In this document: piece by piece, positions 1 to 9,885 of the stretch | How positions within the stretch are numbered: position 1 is the stretch's first letter | How the letters are laid out: each line of letters opens with the position of its first letter | Origin: Flavobacteriales bacterium | GTDB lineage: Bacteria > Bacteroidota > Bacteroidia > Flavobacteriales > BACL11 | Reading direction: 5' to 3' | Length of the DNA stretch: 64,000 bases | Assembly: GCA_002705205.1 (NCBI GenBank) | Contig: PAHP01000013.1 | Coordinates: 1-64,000 of the forward strand | Notes under the pieces: generated by a model | Told to the model about the DNA's origin: nothing | Database searches by the model: none | Seen by the model: the letters and a program-made list of their open reading frames with translations, nothing else | Made by a program: the position numbers and the translations under genes

Positions 1-1
1 T

Positions 2-337
2 ACGAAGTTTGTAACAATTACAGATGAGTTCTGGGTATATATTCCAAATTCATTTACGCCAGATAATGATGGGGTAAATGATAAGTTCTGTATTGAATAC
101 AATGGAATAAGGGATAATACTTTTCTCTTTAAGATAATGGATTCTCAAGGTGTTTTGATGTATGAATCTAGATCTCCATCTGAATTAAAGTGTAGTGGTT
201 TAGATTTAGGATGGGATGGAAAACAGTATAAAACAAAATATGATCTACCATCAGACACCTATCTATATGAAGTGTCTTTTCAAGATTTTGAAGGATGGAA
301 ACATAAAGAGTATGGGACAATAATATTAGTTAGATAA
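2..337 (+). CDS. Gliding motility-associated C-terminal domain protein (CHU_C/T9SS type B sorting domain), 5' truncated by window edge
   Basis: Frame opens at base 2: TKFVTITDEFWVYIPNSFTPDNDGVNDKFCIEYNG...WDGKQYKTKYDLPSDTYLYEVSFQDFEG; the IPNSFTPDNDGVND motif is typical of this domain. Confidence 0.9.
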   Translation, partial: TKFVTITDEFWVYIPNSFTPDNDGVNDKFCIEYNGIRDNTFLFKIMDSQGVLMYESRSPSELKCSGLDLGWDGKQYKTKYDLPSDTYLYEVSFQDFEGWKHKEYGTIILVR

Positions 338-348
338 AATAATAAATT

Positions 349-1095
349 ATGATGTTACTAGAAGGAAAAAATATAATTATAACTGGCGCTAGCAGAGGGA
401 TTGGAACAGGAATTGCTCAGTTATTTAGTAAGCATGGAGCAAATATTGCATTTACTTATCGTTCTTCTGAGGAGAGTGCTAAAACACTAGAGAAAGAGTT
501 GTCAGAGAATGGTTTTAAAGCAAAGGGTTACAAATCAGATGCATCTGATTTTGAAGCAGCACAGAAGCTAGCTGATGATGTTATTAAAGACTTTGGAAGT
601 ATAGATGTCCTTGTAAATAATGCTGGAGTTACAAAAGACGGATTATTGATGAGAATGACTGAAGAGGATTTTGATATTGTAATGAATATTAATATGAAAT
701 CAGTCTTTAATATGACAAAAGCTGTTTTGCGCCCAATGTTAAAAGCTAAAGCTGGCTCTATTATAAATATGAGCTCAGTAGTTGGTTTAAAAGGGAATGC
801 AGGTCAAGCAAATTATTCTGCATCAAAAGCTGCAATTAATGGATTTACGAAATCTACAGCATTAGAGTTAGGCTCTCGTAATATAAGATGTAATTCAATT
901 GCTCCAGGATTTATTGAAACTGAGATGACTGAAGCATTAGGAGAAGAAACTGTAAAGGCGTGGAGAGAACAGATCCCTTTAAAAAGAGGAGGTACCCCTG
1001 AAGATATTGCAAATACAACATTATTTTTAGCATCTGATTTATCAGCTTATGTTACAGGACAAGTAATTAATGTATGTGGGGGGATGCTAACGTAG
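349..1095 (+). CDS. fabG: 3-oxoacyl-[acyl-carrier-protein] reductase
   Basis: SDR motifs TGASRGIGxGIA, NNAGVTKDGLLMRM, YSASKAAINGFTK. Confidence 0.93.
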   Translation: MMLLEGKNIIITGASRGIGTGIAQLFSKHGANIAFTYRSSEESAKTLEKELSENGFKAKGYKSDASDFEAAQKLADDVIKDFGSIDVLVNNAGVTKDGLLMRMTEEDFDIVMNINMKSVFNMTKAVLRPMLKAKAGSIINMSSVVGLKGNAGQANYSASKAAINGFTKSTALELGSRNIRCNSIAPGFIETEMTEALGEETVKAWREQIPLKRGGTPEDIANTTLFLASDLSAYVTGQVINVCGGMLT

Positions 1096-1099
1096 TTTT

Positions 1100-3103
1100 A
1101 TGTTAGAGATTAACACAGAATTACCATTTATTTATATTGTATTTTGTATTATATTAGGTCTTGCGTACGCTTATTTTTTATATAACAAAGAAAAGGGTAT
1201 TTCTCCAAATAAGCTTATTTGGACTTTATTTATATTTCGTAGTTTATTGATAAGTACTTTAGTTTTCTTATTGATGGAGCCTATTATAAAGACTTATGTT
1301 AATGTAATTGAGCAACCCATTGTTATAATTGTAAAAGATCATTCAGAGTCTATTAAAGAAAGGGTTGATCCTGAATTAAAAGTTTTAGAAGATGATTTAC
1401 AAGATTTTGATGTTCACAAGTATTCCTTCTCTGATAAGGTTGTCGAAGGGATTGTTCAGGATAACGATGGCCTAAAAACAAATTATTCAAATCTTTTCTA
1501 TGAGCTTAATAATAAGTATCAGAATAGAAATGTTTCAGCTATCGTTTTTGCTTCTGATGGCTGCTATAATACTGGTGTTAATCCAGAATTTATATCATAT
1601 GATTTTCCTGTTTACCCTATTGCTTTAGGAGATACAAATATATATAAGGATATCAGCATTGACAATGTATTAATAAATGAGATTTCTTTTCTAGGGAATT
1701 CTTTTCCCTTAGAAGTGTCTTTAGCATCTAAATTGGTTAATTCAGCGGAGAGTAGATTAACAATATGGAATCAAAGCAAGAAAGTACATGATCAGATAAT
1801 AAAATTTTCAGATATTGATGATTATAAGAGTGTTGTAGTTCAATTAACTGCTGAAAATATAGGATTGCAAACTTATACGATTAAACTTGAGGGGTTGCAA
1901 GGAGAGAAAAATTTAAGTAATAATATGTTTAAGGCATATATTGATATAATTGATTCTAGATATAATATACTTATATTAAAGGGGGGTAATCATCCTGATA
2001 TTTCAGCTTATAAGAGTGTTCTTGATAAAAATCAAAACTACAATGTAGATGTTAAAGATGTTAATGAGGGTATTATGCTAGATAAATATCAACTTGTTGT
2101 TTTATTTTCTTTAGATAAAATACCATCTGATTTAGTTAAAAGTGATCTTCCTTTAATCATTTTTAATTCAAAAAAAGATCACTATTCGGTTATGGAGACT
2201 AGTCTTAATTTTATTATTAAAGGAGGAATGGAAGATATTGCAGTTGCAATGCATGACGACTTTAGAAAGTTTACTTTTTCACCTAATCTTTCGTTGTTGA
2301 TCTCTTCTGCTCCGCCACTAAGTTCTTTATTTGGAGAGTATCGCAACACAGGAGCTGTTGATTATATCCTACATCAGAGAGTTGGTAGTTATATTTCTAA
2401 TAATCCTGTAATTTTTTTAGAAGAATCTAATGCAAGAAAGATAGCTTTTATTACGGCAGAAGGCTGGTGGAGGTGGAAATTATTTGATTTCTCAACTAAT
2501 CAAAACAATGAGGCTTTTGATGAGTTGTTCTCAAAGCTAAGTCAGTATTTATTATTACAAGAAGATAAGAGTCGTTTTAGAATAGATTATGCTAAGAAGA
2601 TTGATGAGAATTCTGATATTATTATGCGTGCCTCCTTGTATAATGATAGCTATGAGTTAGTAAATGATAAGGAGTTAGAGTTAAGAATCTATGATGTTAA
2701 CAATCATGAATATATTTTCCAATTTACAAAGAAAGGAGATCAATACATAGTAAATGCAGGAATATTGGAGTCAGGAGCTTATAATTTTATTGTTAAAGCT
2801 AAGAATAGTGATTTTATTAAAAAAGGAATTTTTGACGTTAAGAAATTGCAATTAGAGAAAATAAGTTTAGTGGCAAATCATCAAAATCTTAAGAAAATTG
2901 CATTAATAAGTGGTGGTAAATTATTTTATCAGAATAATATAGAAGGTTTGGTCAATACTCTAAATAAAAGTGAAAGAAATAAGAAACTCATACATACTAC
3001 AGAAAAACTTGATAGCTTGATAAATATTCCTTCGATTTTATTAATTTTGCTTGTTTTAATTTCTGTAGAGTGGATAACTAGAAGATATAACGGATTAGTT
3101 TAG
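1100..3103 (+). CDS. Membrane protein with VWA-like region (BatA/COG-type Bacteroidota conserved protein)
   Basis: N-terminal TM helices, IIVKDHSESI...VSAIVFASDG VWA-like pattern, C-terminal TM helix followed by ITRRYNGLV. Confidence 0.6.
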   Translation: MLEINTELPFIYIVFCIILGLAYAYFLYNKEKGISPNKLIWTLFIFRSLLISTLVFLLMEPIIKTYVNVIEQPIVIIVKDHSESIKERVDPELKVLEDDLQDFDVHKYSFSDKVVEGIVQDNDGLKTNYSNLFYELNNKYQNRNVSAIVFASDGCYNTGVNPEFISYDFPVYPIALGDTNIYKDISIDNVLINEISFLGNSFPLEVSLASKLVNSAESRLTIWNQSKKVHDQIIKFSDIDDYKSVVVQLTAENIGLQTYTIKLEGLQGEKNLSNNMFKAYIDIIDSRYNILILKGGNHPDISAYKSVLDKNQNYNVDVKDVNEGIMLDKYQLVVLFSLDKIPSDLVKSDLPLIIFNSKKDHYSVMETSLNFIIKGGMEDIAVAMHDDFRKFTFSPNLSLLISSAPPLSSLFGEYRNTGAVDYILHQRVGSYISNNPVIFLEESNARKIAFITAEGWWRWKLFDFSTNQNNEAFDELFSKLSQYLLLQEDKSRFRIDYAKKIDENSDIIMRASLYNDSYELVNDKELELRIYDVNNHEYIFQFTKKGDQYIVNAGILESGAYNFIVKAKNSDFIKKGIFDVKKLQLEKISLVANHQNLKKIALISGGKLFYQNNIEGLVNTLNKSERNKKLIHTTEKLDSLINIPSILLILLVLISVEWITRRYNGLV

Positions 3104-3192
3104 AATATTAGCGAAAAACAGATTGCTAAACACAAGAAAGATTAATAAATAAAAAATAATTAAAGTATTTAACTAACTAAAAAAAATAAATT

Positions 3193-4011
3193 ATGGAAAA
3201 TCAAGGATTGCCTAGGGCAATGGTAATGGGAGCAGTAGGTCTAATATTCATAGTCCTTTTTGGCTCAAGTATGTTTGTGACAATTGACTCAGGAGAGAAG
3301 GGGGTATTATTTAAAAAATTTGGAGGAGGATTAGAAAAGGATGTTATATATGGGCAGGGATTTCATGTTATAGCTCCATGGAATGACATGTTTGTCTATG
3401 ATGTTAAGATTCATGAGACATTTGAGAAAATGGAGGTGTTATCAAAAAATGGACTTTCGATTAAGATTGATTTATCATTTAGATATAATCCAGTTGAAGA
3501 AAAGATTGGATATCTTCATGATCAAATTGGTAGAGACTATGTAGAGCGTATAATTAAGCCTGAGATAAGATCGGTTACTCGAGAGGTTATTGGTAACTAT
3601 TTGCCAGAGGAATTGTATTCTACAAAAAGAGAAGCTATTGAAGATGAAATCGAGGAACTTACTAGGGTTAAGGTAGAAGCTAAATATTTAACCTTAGATG
3701 CAATCTTAATTAGAGATGTTACATTACCACAAACTCTTAGAAATGGTATAGAAAAGAAATTAGTTCAAGAGCAGGAATCTCTAGAGTATGAGTTTAAGAT
3801 AGATAAAGCTAGAAAAGAGGCAGAAAGAAAAGAGATTGAAGCAAAGGGTATTGCTAAATTTCAAAAAATTGTAAATCAAACCATTACTCCGCAATTGTTA
3901 AAGTGGAAAGGAGTAGAAGCAACGCAGGAAATATCAAAATCACCAAATAGTAAAGTTATAGTGATAGGTAATGGTGATGGTGATCTTCCAATTATTTTAG
4001 GAGGACAATAA
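3193..4011 (+). CDS. Prohibitin/SPFH domain family protein
   Basis: Single N-terminal TM, VTIDSGEKGVLFKKFGGG...GFHVIAPWND, C-terminal AERKEIEAKGIAKFQ. Confidence 0.85.
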   Translation: MENQGLPRAMVMGAVGLIFIVLFGSSMFVTIDSGEKGVLFKKFGGGLEKDVIYGQGFHVIAPWNDMFVYDVKIHETFEKMEVLSKNGLSIKIDLSFRYNPVEEKIGYLHDQIGRDYVERIIKPEIRSVTREVIGNYLPEELYSTKREAIEDEIEELTRVKVEAKYLTLDAILIRDVTLPQTLRNGIEKKLVQEQESLEYEFKIDKARKEAERKEIEAKGIAKFQKIVNQTITPQLLKWKGVEATQEISKSPNSKVIVIGNGDGDLPIILGGQ

Positions 4012-4058
4012 TATTTTGTATTATTGTACGTTTTATTATCTAATTAAAAAAATATAAA

Positions 4059-4487
4059 ATGAAAAAATTAATTTTATTAGTATTAGTAGCTATGGTTCCG
4101 TATTTTACTTTAGCACAAAAGAGAACTAAGAAAGGAAGTAAGAAATCAGAGAAAGTTGTTAAAACTAATGCTACTTATGAGTTTATGACAATTACTGGTT
4201 ATGAGATTGTGATAAATCAAGATAAAAAAATAGGTCTGAATCAGGTATTAACTCCACAGGATAAAGTGAAGCGATTACTGACCTCTAAGAGTAAACTCAT
4301 TGTTAAATTTGATCTAGGAAGGGTGTTAAATGATGAAGAGTCAACGGAGCTTAATGAACAGCCTTTTAAAACTATGGTTGGAGCAGTAAATGCTGCTGCT
4401 AATAAAGGTTGGGTTTTCCACAGCTCTAATATTGTCTCTGAAGGAGATGTAAAGATCCATTATTATTATATGAGAAGAGATAAGTAG
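4059..4487 (+). CDS. Secreted hypothetical protein
   Basis: ORF with signal peptide MKKLILLVLVAMVPYFTLAQ; no family recognised. Confidence 0.6.
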   Translation: MKKLILLVLVAMVPYFTLAQKRTKKGSKKSEKVVKTNATYEFMTITGYEIVINQDKKIGLNQVLTPQDKVKRLLTSKSKLIVKFDLGRVLNDEESTELNEQPFKTMVGAVNAAANKGWVFHSSNIVSEGDVKIHYYYMRRDK

Positions 4488-4510
4488 TTTGTTATTTATG
4501 TTTTATAAAT

Positions 4511-4540
4511 AAACCCTTCAGTAATGAGGGGTTTTTTATT
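4511..4540. terminator. Rho-independent terminator between convergent genes
   Basis: AAACCCTTCA-GTAA-TGAGGGGTTT stem-loop followed by TTTTATT, directly abutting the hutI stop. Confidence 0.7.
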
Positions 4541-5780
4541 GGATTTTACCATTTAAAATTACTCTATTAATAATATTTTGACCAAAGTTATATGGTAGGT
4601 ATGAATAACTTGGGATAGGTTTTGTTATGAATAAGTTAGCTTTCTTTCCAATACTAATGCTTCCTAAATCTTTTTCTAATCCCATTGCATAAGCTGAATT
4701 TATTGTAGCTGCATTAATAGCTTCTTCAGGCGTCATTTTTAGTTTTATGCATGCAAGTGATAATACAAAATTCATATTTCCTGAAGGTGAAGATCCAGGA
4801 TTGTAGTCAGTTGCTAAAGCTAAAGGCATACCTTGTTTTATGATTTCTTTTGCAGGGCTATATGGAATCCCTAAAAAGAAGGAGCAAGAAGGAAGAACAG
4901 TTGGCATACAATCAGAATTTTTCAATACTTCAAAGTCTTCTGTATTCATTTGTTCTAAGTGGTCTACTGATAGGGCTCCTAAATCAACAGATGCTTTTAC
5001 GCCACCAATAGCATTAAATTGATTGACATGTGTTTTTGCTTTTATGTTAAATTTATTTGCGGCTTTTAGCAATCTCTTTGTATCTTCTACTGTAAAGTAT
5101 CCAATTTCGCAGAAAATATCGACATAATCGGCTAATTTCTCTTCAGAAACTTTAGGTAATATTTCATTAATAATGAGATCCATATAAGCATCTTTATTAT
5201 CTTTAAATTTACTAGGTAATGCATGTGCTGCTAACAAGGTAGACTTAATAGTAATTTCAGATTCTTCTTTTAAACGTTTGATTACTCTCAGCATCTTAAG
5301 TTCAGCCTCTAAAGTTAATCCGTAACCACTTTTTATTTCAATAGCACCTGTACCTGTTTTGATGAGTGAATTTAAACGAATAAGCGCATCTTCAAATAAT
5401 TTATCTTCAGATGTTTGTTGTAATTTCTTTGCTGAATTTAAGATTCCACCACCTCTTTTAGCAATATCTTGATAGCTTAATCCATTTATTCTGTCAACAA
5501 ATTCATTTTCACGACTTTCCGCAAAAACTAAATGAGTGTGGCTATCGCAATAAGTAGGGAAGACCATCCCTCCTTCTGCATCAATGATTTTAGTATTATT
5601 CCAATCATCTATTCCTTGCCATTCCTCCATACTTCCATATCCTGTAATAATATTATTTTCAATTTCAACAAAAGCATCTTTTATGTTATTGAGCTTACTC
5701 ATATCCAAACCAGCTACCCATTTCTTAGGAGACTTCTCAGTTTGTACGAGCTCTGAAATATTCTTGATTACTACTTTCAT
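4536..5780 (-). CDS. hutI: Imidazolonepropionase
   Basis: PTYCDSHTHLVFAESRENEF, TGTGAIEIKSGYGL, ALATDYNPGSSPSGNM motifs. Confidence 0.93.
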   Translation of the reverse strand: MKVVIKNISELVQTEKSPKKWVAGLDMSKLNNIKDAFVEIENNIITGYGSMEEWQGIDDWNNTKIIDAEGGMVFPTYCDSHTHLVFAESRENEFVDRINGLSYQDIAKRGGGILNSAKKLQQTSEDKLFEDALIRLNSLIKTGTGAIEIKSGYGLTLEAELKMLRVIKRLKEESEITIKSTLLAAHALPSKFKDNKDAYMDLIINEILPKVSEEKLADYVDIFCEIGYFTVEDTKRLLKAANKFNIKAKTHVNQFNAIGGVKASVDLGALSVDHLEQMNTEDFEVLKNSDCMPTVLPSCSFFLGIPYSPAKEIIKQGMPLALATDYNPGSSPSGNMNFVLSLACIKLKMTPEEAINAATINSAYAMGLEKDLGSISIGKKANLFITKPIPSYSYLPYNFGQNIINRVILNGKIQ

Positions 5781-5842
5781 AAGTAAATTTGATTCTGCAA
5801 AAGTACAAAATTCACTCTAACCAAATATGTTATATTTGCCAT

Positions 5843-6916
5843 ATGGGAAATTCATTTGGTAGTATTTTCAAATTAACAACATTTGGGGAGTCGCACGGAA
5901 TAGCTATTGGAGGTGTAATTGATGGTTGTCCTTCATCAATGTCAGTGGATTTTGATTTTATACAAAAACAATTAGATAGAAGGCGCCCGGGTCAATCAGA
6001 AATTACTACTCAAAGAAAGGAGTCAGATAAAGTTGAGTTTTTGTCTGGTATATTTGAAGGAAAAACTACTGGAACACCTATTAGTTTTATTATTAAAAAT
6101 AAAGACTCTAAAAGCAACGATTATTCTCATTTAAAAGAATCTTTCCGACCATCTCATGCTGATTTTACTTATCAGAAAAAATATGGCATAAGAGATTATA
6201 GGGGTGGAGGGAGAGCTTCTGCTAGGGAAACTGCATGTAGAGTAGTTGCAGGTGCAATTGCACAACAGGTTTTAGCTACTATTGGAGTGCAAGTTAGCGC
6301 CTATGTAAGTGCAGTAGGTAGTGTTAGAATGAATAAATCTTATAATGAGATAAATTTATCTTTTATAGATAATAATGTTCTAAGGTGTCCTGACAATAAG
6401 TATGCTGAAATGATGAGAGCTGAAATAGAACAGCTAAAAAAAGAAGGGGATACTATTGGTGGTGAGATTACGGTAATCGCTACAGGAGTAGCTCCAGGAT
6501 GGGGTGAGCCGGTTTTTAGTAAGCTACATGCAGAATTAGGGAAAGCTATGTTAAGTATTAATGCAGTACATGCATTTAAATATGGTTTTGGGGGAGTGGA
6601 TATTTCATCTAGTAAAGGAAGCGTTTCTAATGATGTTATTATAGATGAATCTGGAACTACTAGGACTAATTTTTCTGGAGGTATACAAGGAGGCATAAGT
6701 AATGGAAATGATATTTATTGTGAAGTAGCTTTTAAGCCGGTTGCTACTATTATGAAAAAACAAGAAAGTATTGATCTTGATGGAAATCAAATTGAATTAG
6801 AATCAAAAGGCAGGCATGATACTTGTGTTGTTCCAAGAGCAGTACCTATTGTAGAAAGTATGATGGCTCTTACCTTAACTGATTATTATTTAAAAAGTAA
6901 AATAAATAAAATTTAA
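5843..6916 (+). CDS. aroC: Chorismate synthase
   Basis: [30 protein letters not shown]..., [31 protein letters not shown]. The ORF track starts at 5789; ATG at 5843 fits the protein N-terminus. Confidence 0.95.
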   Translation: MGNSFGSIFKLTTFGESHGIAIGGVIDGCPSSMSVDFDFIQKQLDRRRPGQSEITTQRKESDKVEFLSGIFEGKTTGTPISFIIKNKDSKSNDYSHLKESFRPSHADFTYQKKYGIRDYRGGGRASARETACRVVAGAIAQQVLATIGVQVSAYVSAVGSVRMNKSYNEINLSFIDNNVLRCPDNKYAEMMRAEIEQLKKEGDTIGGEITVIATGVAPGWGEPVFSKLHAELGKAMLSINAVHAFKYGFGGVDISSSKGSVSNDVIIDESGTTRTNFSGGIQGGISNGNDIYCEVAFKPVATIMKKQESIDLDGNQIELESKGRHDTCVVPRAVPIVESMMALTLTDYYLKSKINKI

Positions 6917-6920
6917 TATT

Positions 6921-8579
6921 ATGAAAAAATTGCTAATTATATTTCTTTGTCTGCCATTTATTGTTTTTTGTCAATTTACTGATAATTTCTCAGATGGTAA
7001 TTTTACAAATAATCCTATTTGGATGGGTGATGTTGGGAATTTTGAGGTAGACTCAAACAATATCTTGCATTTAAATGATTCTATTGCCAATACTTCTTCT
7101 TTAGTGACTTCAAGTTCAGCTGTTGCAAATAGTGAATGGGTATTTAACGTAAGATTAGATTTTCCCCCATCAGGCAATAATTATGCTAAGGTTTATTTAG
7201 TTTCTGATATGATAGATTTATCTAGTCCTCTTAATGGTATGTATGTAAGGATTGGACAAGCAGGTAGTGCGGATGGTGTTAGCTTATATACTCAAAATGG
7301 AACAAATAGTAATGAGATTATTGATGGTACTGATAGTTTGATTGCTAATAATCCTGATATTAGAGTAAAAGTTACAAGAGATTCTGTTGGAAATTGGGAG
7401 CTTTTTTTAGATACTAATGGAATTTTCTTTACACAAGGTACAGCTTTTGATAATAGCGTTACATCTTCTGATTATTTTGGGGTATTTTGTAAATATACAA
7501 TTACAAGAAGTAAAAAGTTCTGGTTTGATGATATTAATGTAAGTAGCTCTGCTGCTATTGTGTCAAAAACATATATCCCTGATGATAATTTTGAGAATTA
7601 TTTAGAAGCAAATGGAATGGGAGATGGTATTCCATTAAATGACTCTGTATTTATATCAGCTATCGACACAGTACTTGTTTTAGATATTCAGTCTCAAAAT
7701 ATTTCTGATTTAACAGGTATAGAAGATTTTACTGCTTTAACTTATTTTGTATGCGAAAGTAATAATATCACTAACCTTTATATCAGTCAAAATTCTAATT
7801 TAACTCATTTAAAAGCTAGATATAATCAGCTTACAAGCCTTGATATAAGTAATAATATTGCTTTAACTTATTTAGAGTGTGATTATAATCAGATAACAAA
7901 TTTAAATGTAAGTAACAATATTGCGCTAACTTCTTTAAGTTGCGCTGCTAATCAATTATCAACTCTAAATGTAAGTAATAATACTTCTTTAATTGAATTA
8001 GACTGTTATGATAACTATCTCACAAGTTTAGATGTAAGTAATAATATTAACTTAATAGCTCTACAGAACAGAGGCAATCAAATAACATCTCTAGATTTAA
8101 GTAATAATACTGCTTTAACTGAAATTGATTGCGGAGACAATCAGCTTACTATTTTGGATGTAAGTAATAATTCTGCTTTAGTTACTTTAGATTGTTATAG
8201 CAATCAGATAGCCACTCTTGATATAACTCAAAATATTGCTTTAACTTGGTTAGATTGCCATAGTAATCAACTTGTATTTCTTGATTTAAGAAATGGAAAT
8301 AATACAGCTATAGGTACTGATTTCTATGCTACAAATAATCCTGATTTAACTTGTATTAATGTAGATGATGTTTCTTTTTCTAATACTAATTGGACAGATA
8401 TAGACCCTCAACATTTCTTTAGTAATAACTGTACTGGAACAAGTGTGGAAGAATATATAACAAAAAAAGACCTTCTTAAAGTAACAGACCTATTAGGAAG
8501 AGAAACAAAAAATACAAATCAACCGCTGTTTTATATATACAATAATGGAATAGTAGAGAAAAGAATAGTTATAGAATAA
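6921..8579 (+). CDS. Secreted leucine-rich-repeat protein with T9SS-type C-terminal sorting region
   Basis: Signal peptide; ~21-residue repeats LTxLxCxxNQIxxLDVSNNxA; C-terminus KVTDLLGRETKNTNQPLFYIYNNGIVEKRIVIE. Confidence 0.8.
   Translation: MKKLLIIFLCLPFIVFCQFTDNFSDGNFTNNPIWMGDVGNFEVDSNNILHLNDSIANTSSLVTSSSAVANSEWVFNVRLDFPPSGNNYAKVYLVSDMIDLSSPLNGMYVRIGQAGSADGVSLYTQNGTNSNEIIDGTDSLIANNPDIRVKVTRDSVGNWELFLDTNGIFFTQGTAFDNSVTSSDYFGVFCKYTITRSKKFWFDDINVSSSAAIVSKTYIPDDNFENYLEANGMGDGIPLNDSVFISAIDTVLVLDIQSQNISDLTGIEDFTALTYFVCESNNITNLYISQNSNLTHLKARYNQLTSLDISNNIALTYLECDYNQITNLNVSNNIALTSLSCAANQLSTLNVSNNTSLIELDCYDNYLTSLDVSNNINLIALQNRGNQITSLDLSNNTALTEIDCGDNQLTILDVSNNSALVTLDCYSNQIATLDITQNIALTWLDCHSNQLVFLDLRNGNNTAIGTDFYATNNPDLTCINVDDVSFSNTNWTDIDPQHFFSNNCTGTSVEEYITKKDLLKVTDLLGRETKNTNQPLFYIYNNGIVEKRIVIE
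7690..8300 (+). repeat. ~63-bp tandem coding repeats (LRR units)
   Basis: Repeated 'tta...taatcag..ac...ttagatgtaagtaataat...gctttaact' encoding ~21-aa LRR units. Confidence 0.75.
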
Positions 8580-8594
8580 AATAATAGATTCATA

Positions 8595-9884
8595 ATGAAA
8601 AAATTAGCATTACACTGGAGAATAATAATTGGAATGGTATTAGGAATTGCATTTGGATTCTTAGCATCGAAAATGGGTTGGATTTCTTTTACAAATGATT
8701 GGATAAAGCCTTGGGGAATTATTTTTGTAAATCTATTGAAGCTAATAGCTGTGCCTCTTGTATTTGCCTCTCTTGTGAAAGGTGTTGCATCCTTGTCGGA
8801 TATTTCAAAATTAAGTAGAATAGGGGGGAAAACAATTGCAGTCTATCTAACATCAACAGTTATAGCGGTAACTATTGGTTTACTTTTAGTAAATACAGTA
8901 AGGCCTGGTTCTAATTTTGATAAAGAAAGTGTTGAGGTTACTGAAAGCACTCAGTCAGGTGCTAATAAAAAGATTGTAGATGCAGCTAATGTGAATGAAG
9001 ATGGTCCTATGCAATTTGCTGTTGATATTGTGCCTACTAATATTTTTTTATCTGCTAGTAGTAATCGTAACATGTTGCAGGTAATCTTTTTTGCAATTCT
9101 ATTTGGTATAGCTATGGTAATGTTGCCGAATGAGAAAACAAATTATGTAAAAGGGTTCTTTGATGGAATAAACGATATAATATTACAGATTGTTGATTTA
9201 ATTATGCTTGCAGCTCCTTACGGAGTATTTGCTTTACTTGCAGGGCTGGTAGTTGATTTCGGGGCAAGTGCATCTTTATTTATAGCTTTAGGTAAATATT
9301 CACTGACAGTATCTCTAGGTTTGTTGCTTATGATATTAGTAGTATATCCTCTTATTCTAAGGTTATTTACTAAAGTAAAATATTTAGATTTTTTTAAAGG
9401 TATATCTCCTGCGCAAATGCTGGCTTTCTCTACAAGTTCATCAGCAGCAACTTTGCCAGTTACTATGGAGAGATGTGAGGATCATTTAGGAGTTTCTGAG
9501 GAAGTTTCTTCTTTTGTATTGCCGCTGGGAGCAACTATTAATATGGATGGAACTTCTCTTTATCAGGCTATAGCGGCAGTTTTTATTGCTCAGGCGTTTG
9601 GTATTGAGTTGGATTTATCTCAACAACTTACAATTGTACTTACTGCTACTTTAGCATCTATTGGTGCCGCAGCAGTTCCTGGAGCAGGTATGGTTATGTT
9701 GGTAATTGTATTGGGTGCAATTGATGTGCCAACTGAAGGATTGGCGCTTATATTTGGAGTTGACAGAATTCTAGATATGATGCGTACTGTTGTAAATGTA
9801 ACTGGAGACGCAACTGTTGCAACTGTTGTTGCTTCTACTGAAGGAGAGTTAAGAGAAGTTACAGAGGAAGATTTAATGAGTTAA
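8595..9884 (+). CDS. Dicarboxylate/amino acid:cation symporter (DAACS family)
   Basis: FSTSSSAATLPVTMERCEDHLGVSEEVSSFVLPLGATINMDGTSLYQA signature. Confidence 0.93.
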   Translation: MKKLALHWRIIIGMVLGIAFGFLASKMGWISFTNDWIKPWGIIFVNLLKLIAVPLVFASLVKGVASLSDISKLSRIGGKTIAVYLTSTVIAVTIGLLLVNTVRPGSNFDKESVEVTESTQSGANKKIVDAANVNEDGPMQFAVDIVPTNIFLSASSNRNMLQVIFFAILFGIAMVMLPNEKTNYVKGFFDGINDIILQIVDLIMLAAPYGVFALLAGLVVDFGASASLFIALGKYSLTVSLGLLLMILVVYPLILRLFTKVKYLDFFKGISPAQMLAFSTSSSAATLPVTMERCEDHLGVSEEVSSFVLPLGATINMDGTSLYQAIAAVFIAQAFGIELDLSQQLTIVLTATLASIGAAAVPGAGMVMLVIVLGAIDVPTEGLALIFGVDRILDMMRTVVNVTGDATVATVVASTEGELREVTEEDLMS

Positions 9885-9885
9885 A

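Noticed and set aside
3107-3135. TTAGC...GCTAA hairpin after the VWA-like gene
   Set aside because: 5-bp stem with 12-nt loop and no T-tract; too weak to call a terminator.
4840-5820. Plus-strand ORFs 4840-5022, 5532-5756, 5584-5820
   Set aside because: Antisense to well-supported hutI; no recognisable domains.
6340-6790. Minus-strand ORFs 6340-6696 and 6605-6790
   Set aside because: Antisense to aroC, low-complexity translations, consistent with shadow ORFs.
7690-8300. Possible satellite or CRISPR-like repeat
   Set aside because: Degenerate ~63-bp periodicity explained by LRR protein repeats.
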